DNA of 64,000 nt from Mesorhizobium sp. B2-4-15 (GTDB taxonomy: Bacteria > Pseudomonadota > Alphaproteobacteria > Rhizobiales > Rhizobiaceae), in the NCBI RefSeq assembly GCF_006658505.1, contig NZ_VFUZ01000023.1, positions 25,412 through 89,411 on the forward strand. The letters run 5' to 3'. This document shows, one piece after another, positions 27,426 to 36,477 of this stretch. The position numbers were made by a program, and so were the translations under genes. The notes beneath the pieces were generated by a model. It was not told where the DNA came from and made no database searches. It saw nothing but the letters and a program-made list of their open reading frames with translations. How positions within the stretch are numbered: position 1 is the stretch's first letter; each line of letters begins with the position of its first letter.

Positions 27426-28906
27426 ACGCCTTTTCGCGCCGCGGCGCCTGTCCTGCTCTCAGCGCCCCCATGCAGACCGGCGATGGTCTGCTGGTGAGGC
27501 TCAACCCGGTCGCTGGAGGATTATCACCGCAGTCGCTAATCGGGCTCGGCGAATCCGCCTTGCGCCATGGCAATGGCATCATGGAAGTGACCGCGCGCGG
27601 CAGCTTGCAGATACGCGGCCTGACAACGGAAAGCGCACGGTCGCTGGCGGCGGAAGTCGACGCATTGGGCATCGCGGTGCGTACCGGCGTGCCGGTCGAG
27701 ACTGGGCCGCTGGCGGGCATCGACCCCCGGGAAATCGCCGACCCGCGATCGCTGGCTGAGCGGATCAGGGGCGCGATCGAGGACGCCGGGCTGACGGCAA
27801 GGCTTGGCCCGAAGGTTTCGGTTGTCGTGGACGGCGGCGGGCAATTGGCGATGGATGCGGTGACGGCCGATATCAGGGTGGTTGCTGTTCAGATGGGTGA
27901 CGAAGTTCAGTGGCAGGTGTTGATTGCCGGAGACGGAAGGCAAGCGAAGCCGGTCTGCATGGTCGATGAGGACGCAGCGTGCGACATCGCTGTTGGTGCA
28001 CTCAGGATGGTTGCCGAGAAAGGTCGAGAAGCTCATGCGAGAGATTTGTCGGAGAGGCAATTGGCATCTCTCGCAGGCTGGCACTCCGTCGCGCCCCCCT
28101 CTGTCCTGCCGGACATCTCCCCCACAAGGGGGGAGATTGCGCCCTCATCTCTGCTTTCGCCAACCGCCAACGTCCAGCCAAGCTCCAACGTGGAGGAAGA
28201 AGCGCCGTCGGCCGAACTGCTGATCTCCCCCCTTGTGGGGGAGATGTCCGGCAGGACAGAGGGGGGCGCCGTAGAGCGCCCTCGCACGCCGATTGGCCTT
28301 TTCGACCTAAGCCACGGCCACACCGTCGGCATCAGCCTCCCCTATGGCAGCATGCCGGCCCAAAACCTGATCGACCTCGCCAGCCAAGCATCGAACCTCG
28401 GCACTACCGAAATCCGCCTCGCCCCGGGCCGTGCCTTGCTCTTCCTCGGTCAGCCGGCGCACACCAACCAACCCCTTCAGGACGCCGCCTTCTCCCTCGG
28501 CTTCGTCACCTCGCCTGCCGACCCCCGCACCCGCATCGCCGCCTGCCCCGGGACGCCGGCCTGCGCCTCCGGTCGGATCCCGACACGCGACATCGCCGAA
28601 ACGATTGCCGCCGGGAATGCCGACATTCTAGACTTCACGCTGCACATTTCCGGCTGTGCCAAGGGCTGCGCGCACCCCGGTCCGGCGACACTAACAATTG
28701 TCGGCGACGAAAACGGAGCCGGACTTGTCGTGAACGCGACGGCAAAGGCTCTTCCTGCCGGCTACAGGCCGGGCTATGACGCCGCGCGCGGCATGAGCCG
28801 CGTCGCGGCGGTGATCCGCAGCGCACGATATCAAGGCGAAACCGCCGCTGCTTGCCTGACAAGGCTGGGGCCGGCCGCCATCGCAGAGGCTTACCGACAG
28901 GAATAA
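27422..28906 (+). CDS. cobG: Precorrin-3B synthase
   Basis: A 494-residue siroheme/4Fe-4S enzyme using oxygen to make precorrin-3B, the step that defines the aerobic cobalamin pathway. The cluster motif CPGTPACASGR with HISGCAKGCAHPG is intact in the C-terminal half, and the N-terminal nitrite/sulfite-reductase half begins with GDGLLVRLNP. Residues about 224-283 are encoded by a palindromic element and are foreign to the family, lying between the two halves. The start overlaps the cobN stop (ATGA). Confidence 0.92.
   Translation: MNAFSRRGACPALSAPMQTGDGLLVRLNPVAGGLSPQSLIGLGESALRHGNGIMEVTARGSLQIRGLTTESARSLAAEVDALGIAVRTGVPVETGPLAGIDPREIADPRSLAERIRGAIEDAGLTARLGPKVSVVVDGGGQLAMDAVTADIRVVAVQMGDEVQWQVLIAGDGRQAKPVCMVDEDAACDIAVGALRMVAEKGREAHARDLSERQLASLAGWHSVAPPSVLPDISPTRGEIAPSSLLSPTANVQPSSNVEEEAPSAELLISPLVGEMSGRTEGGAVERPRTPIGLFDLSHGHTVGISLPYGSMPAQNLIDLASQASNLGTTEIRLAPGRALLFLGQPAHTNQPLQDAAFSLGFVTSPADPRTRIAACPGTPACASGRIPTRDIAETIAAGNADILDFTLHISGCAKGCAHPGPATLTIVGDENGAGLVVNATAKALPAGYRPGYDAARGMSRVAAVIRSARYQGETAAACLTRLGPAAIAEAYRQE
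28091..28269. repeat. Palindromic element inside cobG
   Basis: A perfect 47-base inverted repeat, arms 28091-28137 and 28223-28269, with 85 bases between. The arms are nearly identical to the second cobN element. A change in the small stem is matched in both arms (GCAAG becoming ACAAG with its complement). In the cobG frame it reads APPSVLPDISPTRGEI and ISPLVGEMSGRTEGG, the same frame as in cobN. The spacer between the arms is unrelated to that in cobN. Confidence 0.95.
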
Positions 28907-28908
28907 GC

Positions 28909-29541
28909 ATGGCCGCCTACGACTACATCCACGACGGCACGGCGATCTACGAGCGCTCCTTCGCCATCATCCGCGCCGAGGCCGATCTGTCACGCTTTTC
29001 GGAAGTCGAGGCCGATGTCGCCATCCGCATGATCCATGCCTGCGGACAAGTCGAAGCCGCCAGTCAATTTGTCTTCTCCAGCGATTTTGTTGCCGCCGCG
29101 CGCAAGGCACTTGCCGCCGGCGCACCGATCTTCTGCGACGCGGAAATGGTCTCGCATGGCGTCACCCGTGCCCGGCTGCCGGCCGGCAACGAGGTGATCT
29201 GCACCTTGCGCGACCCGCGCACGCATGAAATCGCCAGGGAGATCGGCAACACCCGCTCGGCCGCGGCGATCGACCTGTGGGGCGAGCGCATGGCCGGCGC
29301 GGTGGTCGCCATCGGCAACGCGCCGACAGCGCTTTTCTACCTGCTGGAAAAACTGCGTGACGGCGCGCCGAAGCCGGCGGCCATCATCGGCATGCCGGTC
29401 GGCTTCGTCGGTGCCGCCGAATCGAAGGACGCGCTGGCTGAGAATTCCTATGGCGTGCCCTATGCCATCGTGCGCGGCAGGCTTGGAGGCAGCGCGATGA
29501 CCGCAGCCGCGCTCAATTCGCTGGCGAGGCCGGGCCTGTGA
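28909..29541 (+). CDS. cobH: Precorrin-8X methylmutase
   Basis: A 210-residue enzyme moving the C-11 methyl group to C-12 to give hydrogenobyrinic acid. The family opening YDYIHDGTAIYERSFAIIRAEA and the catalytic-His region (MVSHGVTRARLP) are clear. ATG at 28909 is two bases after the cobG stop, with AGGAA eight bases before it. The longer frame reading into cobG is rejected. Confidence 0.95.
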   Translation: MAAYDYIHDGTAIYERSFAIIRAEADLSRFSEVEADVAIRMIHACGQVEAASQFVFSSDFVAAARKALAAGAPIFCDAEMVSHGVTRARLPAGNEVICTLRDPRTHEIAREIGNTRSAAAIDLWGERMAGAVVAIGNAPTALFYLLEKLRDGAPKPAAIIGMPVGFVGAAESKDALAENSYGVPYAIVRGRLGGSAMTAAALNSLARPGL

Positions 29542-30311
29542 ACGCCCTCGTCAAGGAAGGATCGGCAAAAGGCCGACTCGTCGGCGTCGGCACCGGTCCC
29601 GGCGACCCCGAACTGTTGACGCTGAAGGCCGCGCGCGCCTTGGCGGAAGCCGATGTGGTGGCGTATTTCGCCAAGCGCGGCAACAACAGCAATGCGCGCG
29701 CCATCGTCGAAACGCGCTTCCGGCCCGATATGCTGGAACTGCCGCTGCTCTACCCCGTGACCACCGAGATCGACAAGGATCACGACGACTACCGCTCGCA
29801 GATCACCGGCTTCTACGAGGAATCGGCCGAGAAGGTCGCCGAACATCTCGGGGCTGGCAGGATCGTGGCTGTGCTGTCCGAAGGCGATCCGCTGTTCTAC
29901 GGCTCCTACATGCATCTGCATGTCAGGCTGGCGCATCGTTTCCCGACCGAGGTTATTCCCGGCATCACCGCCATGTCAGGTTGCTGGTCGGCGACCGGCC
30001 TGCCGATCGTCCAGGGGGACGATGTGCTGACCGTTCTGCCCGGCACGATGAGCGAATTCGAGTTGACGCGCCGCCTCGCCGACACCGATGCCGCCGTCAT
30101 CATGAAGGTCGGCCGCAACCTGCCCAAGATAAGGCGGGCGCTGGAGGCGACAGGAAAGCTGACGCGCGCCGTCTATGTGGAGCGCGGCACCATGGCCGGC
30201 AGTATCTCGATGCGGCTGGCCGACAAGCCGGATGACAAGGCGCCCTACTTCGCCATCGTGTTGGTCGCCGGCTGGTCCGGCCGGCCCGGCGCCCTGGGAG
30301 CGCAGGCATGA
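29538..30311 (+). CDS. cobI: Precorrin-2 C(20)-methyltransferase
   Basis: A 257-residue SAM-dependent tetrapyrrole methylase. GVGTGPGDPELLTLKA near the N-terminus and VLSEGDPLFYGSYM in the middle are the two SAM/substrate loops of the family. It starts at GTG, overlapping the cobH stop by four bases (GTGA). Confidence 0.95.
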   Translation: MNALVKEGSAKGRLVGVGTGPGDPELLTLKAARALAEADVVAYFAKRGNNSNARAIVETRFRPDMLELPLLYPVTTEIDKDHDDYRSQITGFYEESAEKVAEHLGAGRIVAVLSEGDPLFYGSYMHLHVRLAHRFPTEVIPGITAMSGCWSATGLPIVQGDDVLTVLPGTMSEFELTRRLADTDAAVIMKVGRNLPKIRRALEATGKLTRAVYVERGTMAGSISMRLADKPDDKAPYFAIVLVAGWSGRPGALGAQA

Positions 30312-31072
30312 GCGGCCGCCTCACCGTCATCGGTCTCGGCCCCGGCAATGCCGATCAGGTCACGCCGGAAGCCCGCCGCGCCGTGGCGGAAGCGAAATTC
30401 TTCTATGGCTACAAGCCCTATCTCGACCGGCTTGACCTACGCCCGGACCAGACCCGCGTCGCCTCCGACAATCGCGAGGAACTCGCCCGCTCCAAGGATG
30501 CGCTGGTCAAAGCCGCCGAGGGCAATGACGTCGCCGTCGTTTCCGGTGGCGATCCGGGCGTCTTCGCCATGGCGGCCGCCGTCTGCGAGGCGATCGAGGC
30601 CGGCCCGGCCGAATGGCGTGCGGTCGATCTTTCCGTCGTGCCCGGCATTACAGCCATGCTCGCGGTCGCCGCCCGCATCGGCGCCCCGCTCGGCCATGAT
30701 TTCTGCGCCATATCGCTGTCCGACAATCTGAAGCCATGGGAGCTGATAGAGCTTCGTCTTCTGGCGGCGGCCGGCGCCGGCTTCGTCATCGCGCTCTACA
30801 ATCCGATCAGCAAGGCGCGCCCCTGGCAGCTCGGCCGCGCCTTCGAATGCCTGAGCGCGATCCTGCCCGGCACCACCCCGGTGATCTTCGGCCGCGCCGC
30901 CGGCCGCCCGGACGAACGCATCGAGGTTTTCCTGCTGGCCAACGTCGACGCGCAAAAGGCCGACATGGCGACCTGCATCATCATTGGTTCACCGGAAACC
31001 CGGATCATCAAGCGCGGCGACAAGCCGGCGCTGGTCTACACGCCGCGTTCGGCCGCGGGCTCGACGAAATGA
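30308..31072 (+). CDS. cobJ: Precorrin-3B C(17)-methyltransferase
   Basis: A 254-residue tetrapyrrole methylase responsible for C-17 methylation with ring contraction. GLGPGNADQVTPEA at the start, VVSGGDPGVFAMA, and VIALYNPISKARPWQL toward the C-terminus identify CobJ. The start overlaps the cobI stop (ATGA). Its last 37 bases overlap the end of cobK, which is read from the other strand. Confidence 0.95.
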   Translation: MSGRLTVIGLGPGNADQVTPEARRAVAEAKFFYGYKPYLDRLDLRPDQTRVASDNREELARSKDALVKAAEGNDVAVVSGGDPGVFAMAAAVCEAIEAGPAEWRAVDLSVVPGITAMLAVAARIGAPLGHDFCAISLSDNLKPWELIELRLLAAAGAGFVIALYNPISKARPWQLGRAFECLSAILPGTTPVIFGRAAGRPDERIEVFLLANVDAQKADMATCIIIGSPETRIIKRGDKPALVYTPRSAAGSTK

Positions 31073-31794
31073 TCCACCATCGCGCCCAGGGCTTCGACGG
31101 TTTCAGCCGAAGGCACTTCCGGCAGCGCTGGCCTGCGGACCATGATCACCTCGATGCCGAGCGCCCGCGCGGCGGCAATCTTGCCGTAAGTGGCCACGCC
31201 GCCGCTGTTCTTGGAAACGACAATCTCGATGCGCTGTTCGCTGAGCAACGCACGCTCGTCCGGCTCACGGAACGGACCGCGCGCCAGCAGATAATCAGCA
31301 TCGGGCACGGCCAGTTTCGGCTCAATCGGATCGACGCTGCGGATGAGATAATGATGCTGGGCGGCCGCTTCGAAGGCCGCAACCTCTTGCCGACCAAGCG
31401 CCAGGAAGACCCGGCGCGGCGTATCGCCAAGCGCCTGCACGGCAGCGCCGACCGTATCGACCTCAATCCAGCGGTCGCCTTCGACACGCTTCCAACCCGG
31501 GCGGCGCAAGGCAAGGATCGGCACACGGCTCAGCCGCGCGGCCTGCGCCGCGTTGGCGGAGATTCGCGCCGCATAGGGATGCGTGGCGTCGATCAGCAGA
31601 TCCGTACCCGTCTCCCTGATGTAGCTCGCCAACCCGTCGGCACCGCCAAATCCGCCGACCCGCACGGGAACGCCTTGGGCGACCGGGCTTTCGGTGCGGC
31701 CGGCCAGGGACAACGTGACCGAGGCGCGCATGGCCAGCCTTCCCGCCAGTTGCCGGGCTTCGGTGGTACCGCCGAGGATCAGGATCGTCTTCAT
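31036..31794 (-). CDS. cobK: Precorrin-6A reductase
   Basis: A 252-residue NADPH-dependent reductase with the N-terminal nucleotide loop ILILGGTTEARQLAGRL and the family motif LLIDATHPYAARISANA. It is the only cob gene in the cluster on the minus strand. It converges on cobJ with a 37-base overlap, and its 5' end faces the palindromic element before cobL. It must use its own promoter, probably within or beyond that repeat. The start is at MKTILIL (31794). Confidence 0.93.
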   Translation of the reverse strand: MKTILILGGTTEARQLAGRLAMRASVTLSLAGRTESPVAQGVPVRVGGFGGADGLASYIRETGTDLLIDATHPYAARISANAAQAARLSRVPILALRRPGWKRVEGDRWIEVDTVGAAVQALGDTPRRVFLALGRQEVAAFEAAAQHHYLIRSVDPIEPKLAVPDADYLLARGPFREPDERALLSEQRIEIVVSKNSGGVATYGKIAAARALGIEVIMVRRPALPEVPSAETVEALGAMVDHFVEPAAERGV

Positions 31795-31817
31795 AGGCAC
31801 CCTACTGGACCACGTCG

Positions 31818-31945
31818 GCGCTGCCCCTCACCCTTACCCTCTCCCCGTAAGAACGGGGAGAGGCGGATCGCCAGCGTTGCCGCTAGTCCCTTCTCCCCGT
31901 CTCTATACGGGGAGAAGGTGCCGGCAGGCGGATGAGGGGCAGCGC
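31818..31945. repeat. Palindromic intergenic element, cobK-cobL
   Basis: Perfect 13-base terminal inverted repeats: GCGCTGCCCCTCA (31818-31830) and its complement (31933-31945). Two inner hairpins built on CTCTCCCCGT..ACGGGGAGAG and CTTCTCCCCGT..ACGGGGAGAAG lie between them. It is related to the element between nuoI and nuoJ. Its right end GATGAGGGG supplies the purine-rich stretch before the cobL start. Confidence 0.85.
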
Positions 31946-31949
31946 TGGC

Positions 31950-33179
31950 ATGTCAAACAACAAGCAGCCAACACTCCAATGGCTCACGATCATCGGCATC
32001 GGCGAGGACGGTCTAGCCGGTCTCGGCGACGAGGCCAAGCAGCAGATTGCCAAGGCGGAAATCATCTTCGGCGGCAAGCGGCATCTGGCGCTGGTCGCCC
32101 CCTTCGCCAAGGGCGAGCCGCGCCGATGGCCGGTGCCTTTTGATGCCGAAATGCGCGACGTGCTGGCGCTGGCCGGCAGGCGTGTCTGCGTGCTCGCCTC
32201 TGGCGATCCGTTCTTCCACGGTGTCGGCGCCACGCTGGCCCGCAAAGTCAAGCTGCAGGAGATGCACGTCATTCCCGCGCCGTCGGCCGTTTCGCTGGCC
32301 GCCGCCCGGCTAGGCTGGGCACTGCAGGACATCGAGACCATTTCGCTGCATGGCCGGCCGCTCGACCTGATCCGGCCGCTGCTGCAGCCGAATGCGCGCA
32401 TCCTGGCGCTGACATCCGATGGCGATGCACCGGCGGCAATCGCCCGCCTGCTCGCTGAACTCGACTTCGGTGCATCACGGCTTACCGTTCTGGAGGCTCT
32501 GGGCGGACCGAACGAGATCCAACGTTCGGCCCGCGCCGATGCCTTCGCCCTCGAAAACATCAATCCGCTCAACGTGCTGGCCATCGAAATTGATTCTAAT
32601 CCGCAGGCCCGCGTGCTGCCGCTCACATCAGGCCTTGCCGATCACCTGTTCGATCATGACGGCCAGATTACCAAGCGCGAAATCCGCGCCGTCACCCTTT
32701 CGGCGCTGGCGCCAAGGCGCGGCGAATTGCTGTGGGATATCGGCGCCGGTTCCGGCTCGATCGGCATCGAATGGATGCTTGCCCACCCCGCGATGCGCAC
32801 CATCGCCATTGAAGCCGACGCGACCCGAGCCGCCCGCATCGGCCGCAACGCGGCGGCTTGCGGCGTTCCCGGCCTCGTCGTGGTGGAAGGCAGCGCGCCC
32901 AAGGCGCTGACCAGGCTGGACACACCCGACGCGATCTTCATCGGCGGCGGCGGCAGCGACACCGGAGTGCTGAACGCCGCCATCAAGGCGCTGCGCGGCG
33001 GGGGCCGTCTGGTCGCCAATGCGGTAACGCTGGAGATGGAAGCCCTGCTTCTTGCCCAACACATCAAATTGGGTGGCGATCTCACCCGCATCGCCATTTC
33101 GCGCGCCTCGCCGGTCGGCTCGATGCAGGCCTGGCGGCCGGCGATGCCGGTTACGCAGTGGGCTTGGGTGAAGCCATGA
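31950..33179 (+). CDS. cobL: Precorrin-6Y C(5,15)-methyltransferase (decarboxylating)
   Basis: A 409-residue two-domain enzyme. Residues about 10-220 are the CobE/CbiE-type methylase (IIGIGEDGLAGLG, LASGDPFFHGVG). Residues about 230-409 are the CbiT-type methyltransferase/decarboxylase (LWDIGAGSGSIGIEWML, FIGGGGSDTG). ATG at 31950 (MSNNKQPTL) is chosen. An ATG 18 bases earlier is also in frame, but lies inside the repeat element and would put the GAGGGG ribosome-binding site inside the coding region. Confidence 0.93.
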   Translation: MSNNKQPTLQWLTIIGIGEDGLAGLGDEAKQQIAKAEIIFGGKRHLALVAPFAKGEPRRWPVPFDAEMRDVLALAGRRVCVLASGDPFFHGVGATLARKVKLQEMHVIPAPSAVSLAAARLGWALQDIETISLHGRPLDLIRPLLQPNARILALTSDGDAPAAIARLLAELDFGASRLTVLEALGGPNEIQRSARADAFALENINPLNVLAIEIDSNPQARVLPLTSGLADHLFDHDGQITKREIRAVTLSALAPRRGELLWDIGAGSGSIGIEWMLAHPAMRTIAIEADATRAARIGRNAAACGVPGLVVVEGSAPKALTRLDTPDAIFIGGGGSDTGVLNAAIKALRGGGRLVANAVTLEMEALLLAQHIKLGGDLTRIAISRASPVGSMQAWRPAMPVTQWAWVKP

Positions 33180-33198
33180 TGGGGAGCCGGGTGAAGCC

Positions 33199-33585
33199 AT
33201 GATTGTCGCGGGGATCGGCAGCCGGAAAGGCGTGAGCGTTGAAGACGTGCTTGCCGCGATAGAAACCGCGCTCGAAGCGCATGGGCTGGCGATGTCGGCT
33301 CTTTCGGCACTCGCCACCGCCGCGCTCAAGAAGGATGAAGACGCGATCGCTGCCACCGGTCGCACGCTGAATCTCCCGGTCATCATCGTCGATGACGCTG
33401 CCCTTCGGGCTGTATCGTCGGGAACGCTCAGCAATTCCAGCCTGTCGCAGAAATCGGCCGGCACGCCATCGGTTTCCGAAGCGTCGGCCCTTGCGGTTGC
33501 CGGCAAAGGCGCGAAGCTGCTCGGCCCGCGCACCGTGCTTGGCCCGGTCACATGCGCCATCGCCATCCGCGGAGACGCGCCATGA
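33199..33585 (+). CDS. cobE: Cobalamin biosynthesis protein CobE
   Basis: A 128-residue protein similar to the C-terminal part of CbiG (MIVAGIGSRKGVSVEDVLAAI opening, and a GTPSVSEASAL motif). CobE is required for cobalamin synthesis in the aerobic pathway, but its reaction is not settled. A 15-base sequence containing its start (GGGTGAAGCCATGAT) is duplicated 23 bases upstream across the cobL stop, so the usual ATGA overlap with cobL has been pulled apart. Confidence 0.88.
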   Translation: MIVAGIGSRKGVSVEDVLAAIETALEAHGLAMSALSALATAALKKDEDAIAATGRTLNLPVIIVDDAALRAVSSGTLSNSSLSQKSAGTPSVSEASALAVAGKGAKLLGPRTVLGPVTCAIAIRGDAP

Positions 33586-34346
33586 CCGTCCATTTCATCG
33601 GGGCCGGTCCGGGTGCGGCCGACCTCATCACGCTGCGTGGTGCGAGGCTCCTGGCAAGCTGCCCGGTGTGCCTCCACGCCGGTTCGATCGTGGCACCCGA
33701 ATTGCTGCAGCACTGCGCCCCGGGCACAAAACTGATCGACACCGCGCCGATGTCGCTCGACGAGATCGAGGCTGCCTATCTCGATGCTCACAAAGCCGGC
33801 CATGATGTCGCGAGGCTGCACTCGGGCGATCTGTCGGTATGGAGCGCCGTTGCCGAGCAGATCCGCCGGCTGGAAAAGCACGGCATCCCTTACACGCTGA
33901 CGCCGGGCGTTCCTTCCTTCGCGGCCGCGGCCGCGGCCCTTCGCCGCGAGCTGACCATTCCCGAAGTCGCGCAAAGCCTGGTGCTGACCCGTGTCTCCGG
34001 CCGCGCCTCGAAAATGCCGCCCGGCGAAACATTGGCCGGCTTCGGCCGCACCGGCGCCACGCTGGCCATTCATCTTGCCATCCACGCCATCGACCGCGTC
34101 GTCGCCGAATTGACGCCGCACTATGGTGGTGATTGCCCGGTCGCGATCGTCTTTCGCGCCTCCTGGCCGGATGAGCGCGTGCTGACCGGTACGCTGGAGA
34201 CGATCGAGGCAAGGCTCGCCGCCGATCCGATGGAGCGCACGGCGATTATCTTCGTCGGCCGCTCGCTGGCAGCGGAAGGCTTCGGCGAGAGTTCATTGTA
34301 CGACGCCCACTACCAGCGGCGTTTTCGCGGACGGGACGGATTGTGA
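33582..34346 (+). CDS. cobM: Precorrin-4 C(11)-methyltransferase
   Basis: A 254-residue tetrapyrrole methylase. MTVHFIGAGPGAADLITLRG at the start, LHSGDLSVWSAVAEQ and LTPGVPSFAAAAA identify CobM. ATG at 33582 overlaps the cobE stop (ATGA); the 10 upstream residues are basic and not conserved. Confidence 0.95.
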   Translation: MTVHFIGAGPGAADLITLRGARLLASCPVCLHAGSIVAPELLQHCAPGTKLIDTAPMSLDEIEAAYLDAHKAGHDVARLHSGDLSVWSAVAEQIRRLEKHGIPYTLTPGVPSFAAAAAALRRELTIPEVAQSLVLTRVSGRASKMPPGETLAGFGRTGATLAIHLAIHAIDRVVAELTPHYGGDCPVAIVFRASWPDERVLTGTLETIEARLAADPMERTAIIFVGRSLAAEGFGESSLYDAHYQRRFRGRDGL

Positions 34347-35161
34347 GCGGCAGCAGCAGGAACAAGGGCGAAAACACCACGCTCGCACAGGCGCTGGCGC
34401 GACTGAACTTCAAGCCGCGTCCGCTTGAGCCAGGCCATGTCTGGCTGGCCGGCGCCGGTCCCGGCGACCCCGGCTGCCTGACGCTGGAAGTGCTGGCGGC
34501 ATTGGCGGAAGCGGATGCGCTGGTCTATGACGCGTTGGTCTCGCCTGATGTCGTGGCTGTTGCCGGAAATGCCGAGCTTTTCTTTGCGGGCAAGCGCGGC
34601 GGCCAGCCCTCAATGAAACAGGACGACATCACCGCCCTGCTGGTGCGGCTGGCACGTGAAGGCCGCCGCGTCGTCAGGCTGAAGGGCGGCGATCCCTATA
34701 TTTTCGGCCGGGGCGGCGAAGAGGCTTTGGCGCTGGCCCGCGAAGGCATCCCGTTCCATGTGCTGCCGGGTCTGACATCAGGCCTCAGCGCGCTGGCCGC
34801 CACCGGCATCCCGGCCACCATGCGCGGTATCAACAAGGCGGTGATCCTGGCGACCGGCCACGCCGCCGGCACCGATGACGACATCGACTGGGCTGCAATC
34901 GCCCGCACCGGCCAGCCTGTCGTGGTCTATATGGGCATGGCCAATCTGCCGCTGATTACGGCAGCCCTGCTCGACGGCGGACTGGCGCCCTCGACGCCGG
35001 CGGCTGTGATCGTCGCCGCGACCACGCCAAAGGAACGGATCGTCGTCGCCACGCTCGCCACCATCGCCGAGGAAGCGGCCGTTGCCGGCCTGGCCTCGCC
35101 GGCGCTGATCGTCGTCGGCGGCATCGTCGCCATGCGCGCGGCACTGGCGGGCGGGACATGA
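34343..35161 (+). CDS. cobA: Uroporphyrinogen-III C-methyltransferase
   Basis: A 272-residue SUMT that methylates uroporphyrinogen III twice to precorrin-2, the entry into the corrin branch. VWLAGAGPGDPGCLTLEVL, LKGGDPYIFGRGGEEA and ITSGLSALAATGIP-like segments are present. It has no CysG-type dehydrogenase domain. The GTG start overlaps the cobM stop. Confidence 0.95.
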   Translation: MSGSSRNKGENTTLAQALARLNFKPRPLEPGHVWLAGAGPGDPGCLTLEVLAALAEADALVYDALVSPDVVAVAGNAELFFAGKRGGQPSMKQDDITALLVRLAREGRRVVRLKGGDPYIFGRGGEEALALAREGIPFHVLPGLTSGLSALAATGIPATMRGINKAVILATGHAAGTDDDIDWAAIARTGQPVVVYMGMANLPLITAALLDGGLAPSTPAAVIVAATTPKERIVVATLATIAEEAAVAGLASPALIVVGGIVAMRAALAGGT

Positions 35162-36477
35162 CGGCGCGCGCGATCATCATCGGCGCGCCGCGCTCCGGCT
35201 CGGGCAAGACCAGCGTCACCATCGGCATTCTGCGCGCGCTCGCCCGGCGCGGCCTGAAGGTGCGCGGCGCCAAATCCGGTCCCGACTATATCGATCCCGG
35301 CTTCCACACTGCCGCCACGGGTCTTTCCGGCGTCAATCTCGACAGCTGGGCGATGCCGCCCTCGCTGCTCAACGCGCTGGCCGCACAGGCAGCCGACGAT
35401 GCCGATTTCGTCATCCTCGAAAGCGCCATGGGCCTGTTCGACGGCATTCCGGCCGCGCCGGGGTGCACCGGCTCGGCCGCCGATCTCGCCCGGCTCTACG
35501 GCCTGCCGGTGCTGCTGGTGCTCGATGTTTCTGGCCAATCGACCACGGCGGCGGCCGTCGCCAAAGGGTTTGCCACTTACGACCCGGATGTGCGCATGGC
35601 CGGCGTCGTGCTCAACCGGCTGGGCAGCGAGCGCCACCGGCGGCTGTCCGGCGACGCGATCGAGGCAATCGGCCTGCCCGTGGTCGGCGCCATCCTGCGC
35701 GACCCCTCGCTCAATCTGCCCGAGCGCCATCTCGGCCTCGTCCAGGCCGGCGAATATGATGACCTGATGGCGCATCTCGACAGGCTGGCCGATATGGCGG
35801 AGAAGTCGCTCGATCTCGATGCCGTCATGGCACTGGCAACGCCGCTGAATCCGGCAGTTGGCGATTTCGCCGACGCGCTGCAGCCGCCTGGCCAACGCAT
35901 CGCGCTGGCCGAGGACGCCGCCTTCACTTTTCTTTACCCGCATGTCGCCGCCTATTGGCGCAAGGCCGGCGCGGAAATCGTTCCGTTCTCGCCGCTCGCC
36001 GACGAAGCGCCGGGCGATGATTGCGATGTCTGCTGGTTGCCCGGCGGCTATCCCGAGCTTCATGCGGGGCGGCTCGCCGCCGCAGCGAACTTCCGCGCCG
36101 GAATGGTTCATTTCGCGGAGGCGAAGCCCGTCCATGGCGAGTGCGGTGGCTTCATGGTGCTTGGGGAAGCGCTGGAGGATGCCTCCGGCGAAACGCATCG
36201 CATGCTGGGCCTGCTTGGCCACGCCACCAGCTTTGCCAGGCGGAAGATGAACCTCGGCTATCGCGAGGCGCGGCTGCGTGCGGACTGTCCGCTGGGTCCG
36301 CAAGGCGCGCTGATCCGTGGCCACGAATTCCACTATGCCCAGATGACGGCCACCGGCAATGACGAATCGCTGGCCGACCTCGCCGATGGCCAGGGCAATC
36401 CGATCGGCGCTTCCGGCTACCGGCGCGGCCATGTCAGTGGCACCTTCTTCCATGCGATAGCGAGGGCTGGCGCGTGA
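35158..36477 (+). CDS. cobB: Hydrogenobyrinic acid a,c-diamide synthase
   Basis: A 439-residue glutamine-dependent amidotransferase. The N-terminal P-loop GAPRSGSGKTSVT is at residues 9-21. The C-terminal class I-like glutaminase domain has its nucleophile C329 in HGECGGFMVLG and a GHEFHYAQM segment near the end. The ATG overlaps the cobA stop (ATGA), and the last four bases overlap the next gene. Confidence 0.95.
   Translation: MTARAIIIGAPRSGSGKTSVTIGILRALARRGLKVRGAKSGPDYIDPGFHTAATGLSGVNLDSWAMPPSLLNALAAQAADDADFVILESAMGLFDGIPAAPGCTGSAADLARLYGLPVLLVLDVSGQSTTAAAVAKGFATYDPDVRMAGVVLNRLGSERHRRLSGDAIEAIGLPVVGAILRDPSLNLPERHLGLVQAGEYDDLMAHLDRLADMAEKSLDLDAVMALATPLNPAVGDFADALQPPGQRIALAEDAAFTFLYPHVAAYWRKAGAEIVPFSPLADEAPGDDCDVCWLPGGYPELHAGRLAAAANFRAGMVHFAEAKPVHGECGGFMVLGEALEDASGETHRMLGLLGHATSFARRKMNLGYREARLRADCPLGPQGALIRGHEFHYAQMTATGNDESLADLADGQGNPIGASGYRRGHVSGTFFHAIARAGA

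Noticed and set aside
24343..28269. Repeats in cobN/cobG as a CRISPR array
   Set aside because: They are inverted, not direct, repeats with long variable spacers, and lie inside open coding frames.
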